64,000 nucleotides of DNA, taken from CAZUCE01 sp964619265. Lineage in GTDB: Bacteria > Planctomycetota > UBA1135 > GCA-002686595. Of the stretch, positions 1 to 8,165 are shown one piece after another (position 1 is the stretch's first letter; the number at the start of each line of letters is the position of its first letter). The notes beneath the pieces were generated by a model. It had not been told where the DNA came from, ran no database searches, and was given only the letters and a program-made list of their open reading frames with translations. The position numbers were made by a program, and so were the translations under genes. The DNA lies in assembly GCA_964619265.1 (NCBI GenBank), contig CAZUCE010000005.1, forward strand, positions 1-64,000. Direction: 5' to 3'.

Positions 1-83
1 TTCTGGCTCTCTCCCCCCGAGGGCTCCCGAAGGCTCCCCCGCCGCCACCCGCACCCTGCTGCCCCCGGGCCCTGCCCGGCCTC

Positions 84-293
84 ATGAAGTCCTTCGTCGA
101 ATTCACCGAACGGTTCGGGAACATGATGTCCCGAACGTTCCTGACGGTCCTGTACTTCGTCGTCCTTGGCCCCTTTGCCCTGGTCTACAAGTTGTTCGCC
201 GACCCGCTCCGCCTCGCACGACCGAAGAGCGGCAATTGGATCGACTGGCAATCCGAGAACGATTCTTTGAAGGCTGCGCGCAAACAGGACTAG
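84..293 (+). CDS. Small membrane protein of carbamoyltransferase locus
   Basis: A 69-residue protein with one hydrophobic segment (about residues 18-40, LTVLYFVVLGPFALVYKLF) flanked by a short amphipathic N-terminus and a polar C-terminus containing a DPL and a W-x-x-W pattern. Small proteins of this shape recur beside NodU/CmcH-type carbamoyltransferases and SxtJ/DUF5989 proteins, and this one ends 7 bases before the carbamoyltransferase start. It is probably an inner-membrane accessory of the same cassette. Function is inferred only from context. The start follows a C-rich stretch without a clear ribosome binding site. Confidence 0.75.
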   Translation: MKSFVEFTERFGNMMSRTFLTVLYFVVLGPFALVYKLFADPLRLARPKSGNWIDWQSENDSLKAARKQD

Positions 294-300
294 CTCGACC

Positions 301-2091
301 ATGAATATTCTCGGACTGTCCTTCTATTACCACGACTCCGCGGCGGCCCTGATTCGCGATGGCGTGCTCGTCGCGGCCGCAGAAGAAGAACGCTTCAGCC
401 GCCGTAAGCACGACTCTGGATTCCCTGAACTGGCGATCGATTTCGTCCTGAAGACCGGAGGGATCACCCTCGACGATGTCGATTACATCGTCTTCTACGA
501 AAAGCCCTTCGTGAAGTTCGAGCGGATGCTGCTGTCTGCGATGGCAACCTTCCCGAAGTCGGTTGCGGTGTTTCGGGAGTCCATGCAGCGTTGGGTCACG
601 GACAAGCTGTGGATCAAGTCGATGATGTCCAAGCGCATGTCCGTCCCGAGCTCGAAGCTGCTGTTTTGCGACCACCACATGTCGCATGCCGCTTGCAGCT
701 TTTACACCTCGCCGTTCGAAGACGCCGCCATCCTGACCGTTGATGGCGCCGGAGAATGGAGCACAGCGACCTATGGAGTCGGCCGCGGAAACAAAGTCGA
801 GATTCTCAAGGAGCTGCGCTTCCCTCACTCGCTCGGCCTTCTGTATTCGGCATTCACCGCCTACTGCGGATTCGAGATCAACGAAGGCGAATACAAGCTG
901 ATGGGCATGCACCCCTATGGCAAGCCGGTCCACGTGGACAAGATCTACGAACTGATCGAGGTGGGCGAGGACGGCAGTCTGTGGCACGACATGAAGTACT
1001 TCCAGTACCACTTCAGTCGGGATAGCACGCTGGCAGATGCCTTTGGCGAGCACTTCGGGCGACCCCCGCGGGACCCCAAGCAGAGCGACAAGTCTCTGGA
1101 TCCGTTCTATTGCGACATGGCTGCCAGCATCCAAAAGGTCACCGAGGAGATCCTCCTCAAGATGGTCACCTGGTTGCACAAGGAAACCGGTTGCAAGAAC
1201 TTATGCATGGCCGGCGGCGTAGCGCTGAACTCCGTCGCGAATTACAAGGTGCTTCGCGAAGGCCCCTTCGAGAACCTCTACATCCACCCGGCGCCCGGTG
1301 ATGACGGCGGTTCCGTGGGAGCAGCCTACTGGGCCTACAATCAACTGCTCGATCAGCCCCGTGGACCGGCTCTTGAGCATGCCTACCTCGGCAGCGGTTA
1401 CTCCGACGACGAGATCCGCGCGTTCCTGGAGAAGTACGACATCCCGTACACCTACTACGAGGACGACGAGGAGTTCTACGAGTTCTGCGCCAACGCCCTG
1501 GTCGATGGCAAGGTCTGCGGCTGGTTCCGCGGGCGCTTCGAATGGGGTCCCCGGGCCCTGGGGTCGCGTTCGATCATCGCCGACCCGCGCAAGCCGGAGA
1601 TGAAGGAGAAGCTCAACGCCACGATCAAGTTCCGCGAGGCGTTCCGGCCGTTCGCGCCTTCAGTTCTCGAGGAGCGCGCCAATGAATTCTTCGACTTCCC
1701 CGAAGCCGACCAGTGGTGGCCCGGACGATTCATGCTGTACGTAGCTCCCGTTCGCGAGGAGAAGCGCTCGGTCTTGCCCGCCATCACCCACGAGGATGGG
1801 TCGGGACGACTTCAGACCGTTTACAAGGACACCAACCCCGCCTACCACCGGATGATCGAACGCTTCGGCGAGAAGACCGGTGTACCGGTGGTCATGAATA
1901 CTTCGTTCAACCTGAAGGGCGAACCGATCGTCGAGCACCCGAGCCACGCGTTCAACACGTTCAGCCTCTCCGGCATGGATTTGCTGCTGCTCGAGAACTT
2001 CGTGATCGATGCGAGCGCCAAGAAGAAAATTGCGGACACCAAGTTCACCCTTCGCCACGAAGGCGATTCCGTCACCGAGATGGTGAGCTGA
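301..2091 (+). CDS. Carbamoyltransferase (NodU/CmcH/TobZ family)
   Basis: A 596-residue protein of normal family length that transfers a carbamoyl group from carbamoyl phosphate, via carbamoyl-adenylate, to a hydroxyl of a sugar or secondary metabolite. The N-terminal Kae1-like ASKHA half starts with GLSFYYHDSAAALI and has the metal-binding motif HHMSHAACSFY (about residues 121-131) and DGAGEWSTA. The C-terminal half carries the family signature FEWGPRALGSRSI and FREAFRPFAPSV. It lies between a small membrane protein and an SGNH fusion protein in one tight plus-strand operon. Next to a large glycan locus, the likely acceptor is a surface polysaccharide unit, but the acceptor cannot be read from sequence. 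Confidence 0.95.
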   Translation: MNILGLSFYYHDSAAALIRDGVLVAAAEEERFSRRKHDSGFPELAIDFVLKTGGITLDDVDYIVFYEKPFVKFERMLLSAMATFPKSVAVFRESMQRWVTDKLWIKSMMSKRMSVPSSKLLFCDHHMSHAACSFYTSPFEDAAILTVDGAGEWSTATYGVGRGNKVEILKELRFPHSLGLLYSAFTAYCGFEINEGEYKLMGMHPYGKPVHVDKIYELIEVGEDGSLWHDMKYFQYHFSRDSTLADAFGEHFGRPPRDPKQSDKSLDPFYCDMAASIQKVTEEILLKMVTWLHKETGCKNLCMAGGVALNSVANYKVLREGPFENLYIHPAPGDDGGSVGAAYWAYNQLLDQPRGPALEHAYLGSGYSDDEIRAFLEKYDIPYTYYEDDEEFYEFCANALVDGKVCGWFRGRFEWGPRALGSRSIIADPRKPEMKEKLNATIKFREAFRPFAPSVLEERANEFFDFPEADQWWPGRFMLYVAPVREEKRSVLPAITHEDGSGRLQTVYKDTNPAYHRMIERFGEKTGVPVVMNTSFNLKGEPIVEHPSHAFNTFSLSGMDLLLLENFVIDASAKKKIADTKFTLRHEGDSVTEMVS

Positions 2092-2101
2092 GGCACGCTC
2101 G

Positions 2102-3679
2102 ATGAAAGCAATCAACGTTTTGCTGTCCCTGCTGATCAGCCTGCTGATCGGCGCCGCTGTTCTCGAGGGCGGTCTGCGCCTGATCGGGAAAGGTCCTGCG
2201 AAGACGCTGCTCGACCACGACGAAGTGACCGGCTGGTCCAATGTCCCGGGACGCACCAAGACCCTGCACAAAGGGCCCATCACGGTGCACTACAAGATCA
2301 ATGGGCTAGGCCTGCGCGATGACCCGCTGCCCGAAGGCGACAAGCCCGAAGGCGTGTTCCGCATCCTCGCGCTCGGGGATTCCTTCACCTTGGGCTATGC
2401 CGTGGAACGTGAAGAGCACTTCGTCGATTTGCTCGAGCAGGCCTTCCAGGCCGAGGGGCGCTCCATCGAGGTCTGGAACGTCGGCGCCGAGGGATGGGAC
2501 AACGCCCAGCAAGCCGCGTGGCTAGAAGACCACGGAGCGAAGCTGAATCCGGACTTGGTCGTGCTGTTTCCCTACGAGAACGATCTGTACTGGAACAGCC
2601 AAGATCACTACGCGACCGTCGACGGCCCGCGCCAGAAGCCGCGCTACCGGGAGAATGGGGATCGCGAGGCTCGCGTGCTAGAAAAGCCAGCGCCCAAGCC
2701 CTGGCACCAGGGATTCGCCCTGACCAAGTGGTTGGACCGCCCGGACACCAGCGCGCTCGAGGTCCACAGGTGGCTCTATCCGGGGGCCGCTGTTGCGCTG
2801 GCGAAGGAACTCGCCCCGCTGCTCCCCTCCACCGAGTTTGACGCCGCGATCGAGGCTCACACCAAGGGGGCCCTGACAGCGATTCAAAGCGCAACGGCCA
2901 GCTTCGGTGCGGAGTTGGTGATGGTTCCGATTCCTGCGGCGCCGGCCTACAACGCCAAGTGGAAGGAAACCTACGAGGCAACGACCGGCGGCCGCGGGCT
3001 AGCTGGCGTGGACTGGTCCACGGATCGGCCGGTGGATCTCTTCCTCAGCCTCGCTGGGAGTCTTGGGATCTCTACCCTGGACGCCCGACCCAAGTTCGCC
3101 GAAGTGTCCGCGAATGGCGATCGCCTCTACTGGGACGAGGACTGGCACCTGGACCCCGGTGGAAGCCGCGTGTTCGCAGGCTTCTTGAAGGACAACTTGG
3201 GGCAGGTCGCGGACCTTCCCGATCCGGCCGGCGAACCGGTAGCTGCACTGGCGAATCTGCAGAACAAAAAAGGCGGGCTGCCGTTTGCGGCCAAGCTGTT
3301 TGGCGGACTCTGGATCCTGCTGACCGGCCTGTACATGTCGACCTATCCTGAGGAAGCCAAGTGGGCGCCGCCGCTCAAGGTGGGCCTCCTGCTGGGGGCC
3401 GTGTTCGGCATCTTCATCGGCCTGGACAAGCTTCGCGGAGCCCTTCCGGCGCCCTACGGCAATTATCTCCCACTGGCGTTCCTAGTCGGTATTCTCGGTT
3501 TCGTGGTCTTCAAGCTCGGCAGCCGAGTGGGCACGATCTCCGAATTGATCGGCTCCTTCATTCGCCGCGGTCACTGGTACCTGATGCCCCTGGTCGTCGT
3601 GCTGCTTTCGATCGGCTCCCTGCTGGTCGTGGCCGCCTCGTCGCCGCTGGTGGCACCGTTCATCTACACGCTCTTCTAA
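2102..3679 (+). CDS. SGNH hydrolase fused to SxtJ-like and DUF5989-like membrane modules
   Basis: A 525-residue protein with three parts. Residues 4-20 form an N-terminal signal anchor. Residues about 85-370 are an SGNH/GDSL esterase or acyltransferase domain: GDS at 92-94, an NVGAEGW block at 126-132, an END block at 159-161, and the terminal DEDWH at 345-349 with the presumed catalytic His349. Residues about 393-475 hold paired hydrophobic helices resembling the SxtJ-type protein. Residues about 478-525 (ISELIGSFIRRGHWYLMPLV, ending VAPFIYTLF) match the small DUF5989 protein. In other genomes these modules are usually separate genes beside a carbamoyltransferase, so the fusion is unusual. 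It starts 10 bases after the carbamoyltransferase stop. The likely role is acyl addition or removal on the carbamoylated glycan at the membrane. Confidence 0.85.
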   Translation: MKAINVLLSLLISLLIGAAVLEGGLRLIGKGPAKTLLDHDEVTGWSNVPGRTKTLHKGPITVHYKINGLGLRDDPLPEGDKPEGVFRILALGDSFTLGYAVEREEHFVDLLEQAFQAEGRSIEVWNVGAEGWDNAQQAAWLEDHGAKLNPDLVVLFPYENDLYWNSQDHYATVDGPRQKPRYRENGDREARVLEKPAPKPWHQGFALTKWLDRPDTSALEVHRWLYPGAAVALAKELAPLLPSTEFDAAIEAHTKGALTAIQSATASFGAELVMVPIPAAPAYNAKWKETYEATTGGRGLAGVDWSTDRPVDLFLSLAGSLGISTLDARPKFAEVSANGDRLYWDEDWHLDPGGSRVFAGFLKDNLGQVADLPDPAGEPVAALANLQNKKGGLPFAAKLFGGLWILLTGLYMSTYPEEAKWAPPLKVGLLLGAVFGIFIGLDKLRGALPAPYGNYLPLAFLVGILGFVVFKLGSRVGTISELIGSFIRRGHWYLMPLVVVLLSIGSLLVVAASSPLVAPFIYTLF

Positions 3680-3701
3680 GGCCCTTCTCCTGGAGTCCCC
3701 C

Positions 3702-3839
3702 GTGGGCGATTTCTTCAAAGAGTACTTCTACTGGATCTTCGTTCCGTTCCTGGTTGTCGTGCTCAGCGTCGCGGCGCTGGTCTACTTCACGAGCCAAGAT
3801 CAGGGCGCCGACACAGGATTCGTCTACAACGTTTTCTAG
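3702..3839 (+). CDS. 45-residue DUF5989-like micro-protein
   Basis: A GTG-started 45-residue frame begins MGDFFKEYFYWIFVPFLVVV and ends TGFVYNVF. It mirrors the C-terminus of the preceding fusion protein (ELIGSFIRRGHWYLMPLVVV ... APFIYTLF): a charged or aromatic N-terminus, one membrane helix, and a terminal F-x-Y-x-x-F. A GGAG ribosome binding site lies 7 bases before the GTG, and the gene starts 22 bases after the previous stop. It is a second, free-standing DUF5989-like copy of the cassette. Its molecular function is not known. It is short enough to be skipped by automatic callers. Confidence 0.75.
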   Translation: MGDFFKEYFYWIFVPFLVVVLSVAALVYFTSQDQGADTGFVYNVF

Positions 3840-3947
3840 AGCGAGGTCCTCTAGATCGGAGGCCCGTCGCGGGTAGCGTCGATCGAGCGACAGGTTCACT
3901 CCGGACGCTTGCCTGCGTGAGACGACCCTCTTGGGAGTAGCCCGGCC

Positions 3948-4352
3948 TCAAGCCCGGTGCTGCTCGAGCTCTTCGAGCGGCACGATCTGGAGCGCCGCTT
4001 CATGGGTCGACTTAAGCCGCACCGGCGGCGCCATTCCGGCTAGGTAGGCCTCGCGCCAGCGCCCTGCGCACAGGCACCAGCAGTCCCCGGGCTTGAGCCC
4101 CGCGAACCCGAACTGCGGCATGGGCGTCGAGAGGTCGTTCCCCATCGCCTTAGAGAACGCCAGGAATTCCTCGGTCACTTTGGAGCAAACCGTGTGACTG
4201 CCTCCGTCTTCAGGGCCGGTATCGCAGCGTCCGTTGCGATAGAAGCCAGTCATGGGCTTCTTGCAGCAGGAGGCTAGCTCGCCGCCGAGCACGTTGCGCG
4301 CAGCAACCGCGCCTTGGGGGGTCTGTTCTTGTTCGTCGCGGAGGATGGACAT
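3948..4352 (-). CDS. DUF2237 family protein
   Basis: A 134-residue cysteine-rich protein of the DUF2237 family. Landmarks are NVLGGELASCCKKPMTGFYR, CDTGPEDGGSHTVC, FSKAMGNDLSTPMPQFGF and GLKPGDCWCLCAGRW, the conserved core of the family at the usual length. The biochemical role of DUF2237 is unknown; the conserved Cys residues suggest metal or redox chemistry. It is convergent with the plus-strand carbamoyltransferase cassette and lies 18 bases downstream of the deacetylase gene, so it may be the last gene of that minus-strand unit. Confidence 0.9.
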   Translation of the reverse strand: MSILRDEQEQTPQGAVAARNVLGGELASCCKKPMTGFYRNGRCDTGPEDGGSHTVCSKVTEEFLAFSKAMGNDLSTPMPQFGFAGLKPGDCWCLCAGRWREAYLAGMAPPVRLKSTHEAALQIVPLEELEQHRA

Positions 4353-4370
4353 GCCACCAGGATGATCCGA

Positions 4371-5435
4371 TTACTCCCGGAGGTCGAGCCCGAATTTCCG
4401 CAGGAACTCGAAGCCCCCGCAGGCATGCGCCACCAGCAGGTGGAGCGGCGTCGTGTCGTCGACCGGCAGCCGAGCTAGCTGCAGGCGATCGGAGGCCTTG
4501 CTGTTCGTCCCAGCGTGGGTGTTCACGGCCTGGGAGAAGCCTGCCTGGCGCGTCGCCCGCAAAGTCTCCTCGCCATAGTCCCAGCGGCGGCCGAACGGAT
4601 AGGCGAAGGTCCGCCCGGAATCCTCGCCCAGCTCGGCCACCATGCGCTCGCGGCAGTGGCCGATCTCGGCGAGGGCAGCAGCCTCTTCGAGGCGCGAGAG
4701 GATTGGGTGCGAAACCGTGTGGCCGCCCAGCTCCACTCCGCCATCGCGCAGCTCACGAGTGTCCTCCCAGGTCATGTAGAGCTCCTCGCACAGGGCCTGC
4801 TCGTCGCCGCCAGCCTCGCGGAAGATCTCGTCGATCACTCGATCGCGATCTGCGGGTTCCGCGTCGTACTTGAAGACTAGCTTGGCTCGATACGCGAGCT
4901 TCTCCTGGCCCTCTTCCAGTGCGACCCGCAGCTTCTCGAGCGCAAGCTTGTCCTTGGACTTGGCTAGGTAGCCACGCACGAACATCTCGGTGTCCGCGTC
5001 CGCGATGACCCAGTGGTACTTGTGGGACCAGTTGACTCGGCGCTCGTCGAGCGGCCGGGACTCGAGAAAGACCGTAGCCGAGGCCCCCATCTCGCTCAAA
5101 ACGGGCAGCACCCGCGTGCGGTTGTCCTTGTAGCCGTCGTCGAGGGACAGCGCCACAGCGGAGGTTCCACCCTCTACCTGCTCGAGCCCCTCGGCGATGT
5201 TGGTCACCGGGTAGCCGCGCTTTTGGAACCAGCTCACCACTCCGCGTAGGGTCTCCTCGCGCATCTTCATGTCGCTTGGCAAGAACCGATTGCTCGCGTC
5301 TTCGAGGCAGTGCCCGAACAGAATCGTCAGCCGTGGCTCGGTGAGGCGATTCAGGATCCGGTGAGCCCCGGTATGAAAGAGCAGGCGGGCCCAGGCTCCC
5401 CGGGCGAATTGCTTGAGCTGGTGCTTGGCGGACAT
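4371..5435 (-). CDS. Polysaccharide deacetylase family protein (NodB/CE4-like)
   Basis: A 354-residue protein with the NodB homology fold. The catalytic Asp pair is in SLDDGYKDN (about residue 98), the metal-binding H-x-x-x-H in GGHTVSHPILSRL, and the downstream motif in FAYPFGRRWDYGEETL. The layout resembles deacetylases of exopolysaccharide and PEP-CTERM loci that remove N- or O-acetyl groups from glycans. The DD and H-x-x-x-H residues are present, so it is probably active. There is no obvious signal peptide, so it may act on lipid-linked precursors in the cytoplasm. It sits between DUF2237 and a GNAT gene, 36 bases downstream of the latter. Confidence 0.88.
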   Translation of the reverse strand: MSAKHQLKQFARGAWARLLFHTGAHRILNRLTEPRLTILFGHCLEDASNRFLPSDMKMREETLRGVVSWFQKRGYPVTNIAEGLEQVEGGTSAVALSLDDGYKDNRTRVLPVLSEMGASATVFLESRPLDERRVNWSHKYHWVIADADTEMFVRGYLAKSKDKLALEKLRVALEEGQEKLAYRAKLVFKYDAEPADRDRVIDEIFREAGGDEQALCEELYMTWEDTRELRDGGVELGGHTVSHPILSRLEEAAALAEIGHCRERMVAELGEDSGRTFAYPFGRRWDYGEETLRATRQAGFSQAVNTHAGTNSKASDRLQLARLPVDDTTPLHLLVAHACGGFEFLRKFGLDLRE

Positions 5436-5471
5436 CCCCTCAATCTAGCCTGTCCTCGCCGCCTGGCTCGA

Positions 5472-6581
5472 TCAGCCGACCGTCTCGTCGTCCCGATCGC
5501 CATCGGTCAGATACCAGCTCGAGGCCTCCATACCGGCCTGGGCCACCGGATGCTCAGGATCGTGGCGGTAGAGGATCACGATCAGGTGGTTTTCCGGCTT
5601 CGGCGGCAGGAACCCGGCCTCGGCCAAGCAGCGCTCCCAGAAGGATCCGTCGATGGCGTGGGCTTGGACGATCTCCGCTCCGTGCTCTCGCAGCAATCCA
5701 AGGCCAGCCGTGATGGCCTTGGCGCGCGCCGGCTCGTCCGGAGCCAGTACATCCACCAGCCAACCCACCACGCTCCCCGGGCGCGGGAGTTGGACAACGG
5801 CATAGCCCACGAAGGCACCCTGGGGGGTGCGAATTCCCACGGCTCGATGGAGGCGACTTGGGTTGTCTAGGAAGCGCCAATTCAAGTACGCCGCGTCCCG
5901 GCGGACCATGAACGCGAAATCCCGTTCCACACGCCGGGAGAGCTGCTCGACTTCCTCGGGAAACCGATCGATTCGTTCGGCGCTGAAACTGGCGCCTGCG
6001 CGGGCGGCAAGTCGCAACTCCGCTCGCCCGCAGCGCGCTGCGTGGAGGCCGGTAGCCAGCTTAGCCAGGCGGCCTTCCGCAAATCGCACCGCCTTGGACG
6101 CCGCACTCTTGCGCACCACGAAGCTATGCGGGCGAATCGTCCCCACCTGCTCCCAGCCCAGCTCCAAGAAGATGTGTGCGGAGCGACGATTCGGGAGCCC
6201 GAAGACCGCCTTCCAACCCTTGGCTCGGGTCTCTTCCATGGCCTTGCGGTCCAGCCCCGAGAAGATCCCGCGTTTGCGCCACTCCGGGTGCGTCATGACG
6301 TCACCGGTTTCCCCGACGGTGGCCCGCGACGCCTCTTGGCCAAAGTGGAAAACCGTGCGTGGGTTGCAGGCGTAGCCTGAAATGGCGCGCCCACCGGGGG
6401 GCCGAGCCACGATGCTCACCGACGAGCCGTGCGGGCCATCGTCGTAACGCCAAACCAGATGCTCGGGGCCATCCCCCTTTTTGAAGCAAGCGGCGAACAG
6501 CTCGGCTTGCTCGGGCCGGTCTTCGGGTCCACAGGCGCTTAACTCAAGCGCGTCGTTCGGAATATTCGAGGGATCCTGCAC
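5472..6581 (-). CDS. GNAT-type N-acetyltransferase (double-domain)
   Basis: A 369-residue protein starting at GTG. The N-terminal part has the acetyl-CoA loop region in GDVMTHPEWRKRGIFSGL and the pattern GLPNRRSAHIFLELGWEQVG, typical of GNAT enzymes. The second half (about residues 210-345) repeats a degenerate GNAT-like layout: FMVRRDAAYLNWRFLDNPS, VGYAVVQL and a C-terminal strand. Such double-GNAT proteins are common in surface-polysaccharide clusters, where they acylate amino sugars. The substrate is unknown. It is transcribed ahead of the deacetylase, so the pair could tune glycan acetylation. Confidence 0.75.
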   Translation of the reverse strand: MQDPSNIPNDALELSACGPEDRPEQAELFAACFKKGDGPEHLVWRYDDGPHGSSVSIVARPPGGRAISGYACNPRTVFHFGQEASRATVGETGDVMTHPEWRKRGIFSGLDRKAMEETRAKGWKAVFGLPNRRSAHIFLELGWEQVGTIRPHSFVVRKSAASKAVRFAEGRLAKLATGLHAARCGRAELRLAARAGASFSAERIDRFPEEVEQLSRRVERDFAFMVRRDAAYLNWRFLDNPSRLHRAVGIRTPQGAFVGYAVVQLPRPGSVVGWLVDVLAPDEPARAKAITAGLGLLREHGAEIVQAHAIDGSFWERCLAEAGFLPPKPENHLIVILYRHDPEHPVAQAGMEASSWYLTDGDRDDETVG

Positions 6582-6769
6582 GCCAAGCAGGATACCGTTC
6601 CAGAAACCGAATCGACTCGTAGCAACCTCCAGCTAAGCGTTCGCTCGGAAACGCCAACTGGGCAGCCTGCCCTAGACGACTCGTCCTCCGCGGCCTCGGG
6701 CCGCCTGGAAAGGAGCAAAGGGCGAAGAGCTTTAAGCCCAGCTGGCGACTGGGCGCTGGTGACGGACGG

Positions 6770-7780
6770 CTAGCGCGCTTTCTGATCGGCCAGGAGAGCT
6801 TCAGCTTGCTCGACCTGACGAGGCGAGAGCCACTGGCGCCAGTTGCCCCTCAACGTGGCGTTCACTCGCATCTTCTGCGGCTCGGTCATAGGCAACTCGG
6901 CCAGGGGCGATTGATGCAGGTAGTACTTGGGCTCGCTGTCCAGACGAATCGGAGCGTCGGAGCGGACGGCTCGCTTCCCGACCCGTGCCGCGGCGAGTTC
7001 CTGATGTTGATCGGTGCGCGTCGCAACGATGGTGGCGCAGTCGCGGCGGATGGCCACTTCGAGCAGCTTCTCATAGCTCACGCGCTCGGGATCGAAATCC
7101 ACTTCGACGACTTCTTTGCCCAGGAGGAAGCCAGGGCGTGTTCCCACAACACCGTCTAGGAGACCGAACTCGGCCTCGCCAACCCAGAATCATGTCATCC
7201 CGAACACGGCTGTCGACACGCCGGCCTGCCTCGCGGCGGCCTCTTGGTCCAGCAGGTCGAGCCAAGTGGGTACGCTTTGCTCAGCCGCCTTTAAACCCCG
7301 GGTCAGGGCAAAGGTCATCCCTGCCAGGTTCCAGCGGTTCGCAACCCGCGGGAGGAGATCCTCGCCCTGCGCGTCGAGCACACGCATGACCGGATAGTTC
7401 CAAGCTGGCTCGTCATAACGCGCGCGCAGCAGAGCATCCGCATCGCCTCGGGTGCTGTTGAGAGCGAAAGCCGGCACAAACAGGTCTTCGGCGGCTTCTT
7501 CGATCAGAGGATGAGAGAGGACTTCGGACCCGAAGTCGAGACATCCCTGTCAGCCGGGCACCTCTTGGAAGACCAGAAGGACCGGTTTTTCCGTGCTCGC
7601 CGCTTCCGTCAGCGCGGAGGGAAAGTCGCGTTCCCAGTCGATGGTTCCAAATTCCACGCGGGGCTTGGGGGACTGCGGATTGGACGATGGGTTGTCCTCA
7701 CCGGAAAAACTGGCGGACAGCTCCACGCCTGAGGCGCAAGCTCCCAGGAGCGGAAGGATCCAAGCGGCGCGAAAACTCAT
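6770..7780 (-). CDS. Two-selenocysteine lipoprotein: thioredoxin-like plus MsrA-like domains
   Basis: Reading through two in-frame UGA codons (7552-7550 and 7192-7190) gives one 336-residue protein in a single frame. It has a lipoprotein signal (LLGAC, Cys15), then a thioredoxin-like domain (about residues 48-175) where KPVLLVFQEVPG is followed by Sec77-Q-G-Cys80, a UxxC redox pair. The MsrA-like domain (about 188-336) has T-Sec197-F-W in place of the MsrA catalytic GCFW, then DGVVGTRPGF, VEVDFDPERVSYEKLL and DQHQE, as in methionine sulfoxide reductase A. Each UGA falls exactly at a catalytic position and has a SECIS-like hairpin 12 bases later, so decay or sequencing error is unlikely. It probably repairs or detects oxidised periplasmic targets. 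It resembles a family I recall as VPGUxxT thioredoxin-like selenoproteins. Confidence 0.88.
7160..7192 (-). promoter_or_regulatory. SECIS-like hairpin after second UGA
   Basis: The UGA at 7192-7190 is followed after 12 bases by a 7-bp stem (GAGGCCG / CGGTCTC, one G-U pair) with an AGTT loop (hairpin 7160-7177). The loop again occupies bases 23-26 after the U of UGA and has G as its second base, as expected for bacterial SECIS. Stem offset and length are identical to those of the first UGA of this gene although the coding sequences differ. Confidence 0.82.
7520..7552 (-). promoter_or_regulatory. SECIS-like hairpin after first UGA
   Basis: On the minus strand the UGA (7552-7550) is followed after 12 bases by a perfect 7-bp stem (GACTTCG / CGAAGTC) closing a GGTC loop (hairpin 7520-7537). 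The loop lies 23-26 bases from the U of UGA. The E. coli fdhF SECIS has a GGUC-containing loop at almost the same distance (from memory). Bacterial SECIS elements bind SelB and recode UGA as selenocysteine. Confidence 0.82.
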
Positions 7781-7904
7781 CGTATTTCGAGGGGCGACCG
7801 GGTCATCGAGAGCAAAGCCAGGCGCCAGATCGGCGATCGGGCGGCAGCGAGGCGCTCGGGAAACGTGGGCGTGGAGGATTCCATCTTAGGTGATAGGGCC
7901 CTGC

Positions 7905-8165
7905 CATGCCGCGCCAGCGACATGGGACCTCCCAAGGGCGATTCGGTCCTGTGTACAGGCGCGGGTCTTCCCAGTGACCGCAAACCAGGAGATTGCCCCC
8001 TCCTGAGTTCCCCGGGCGCCGCTGGCACCCATGGATGGCGTAGGACAGGTCTCCCGCCGATAGGCATGCCTCCGGGCCGTCCGCGAAGGGACCGGGTCCG
8101 CTGGATGGGAACGACCGGTGTCCATCCAGGAGCTGGACAGTACGTGGCTGGGAAACAGCCGTGTT
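7905..8165 (-). ncRNA. Candidate structured RNA or long structured leader
   Basis: The 511-base gap between the selenoprotein start (7780) and the radical SAM gene has no convincing coding frame but is packed with short perfect hairpins. These are at 7905-7924 (8 bp, loop of 4), 7961-7981, 7986-8005 (6 bp, loop of 8), 8015-8029, 8101-8129 (8 bp) and 8146-8160 (5 bp, loop GGAAA in plus sense). Two helices contain pairs that are G-U only on the minus strand (A-C on plus), favouring minus-strand transcription, which would make it the leader of the selenoprotein gene. I could not match it to RNase P, tmRNA, SRP RNA, 6S RNA or tRNA-Sec. Confidence 0.35.

Noticed and set aside
6770..7780. Pseudogene or frameshifted gene broken by stop codons
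   Set aside because: Both interruptions are UGA at catalytic positions, the frame never shifts, homology continues across them, and SECIS-like hairpins follow. Selenocysteine explains all of this.
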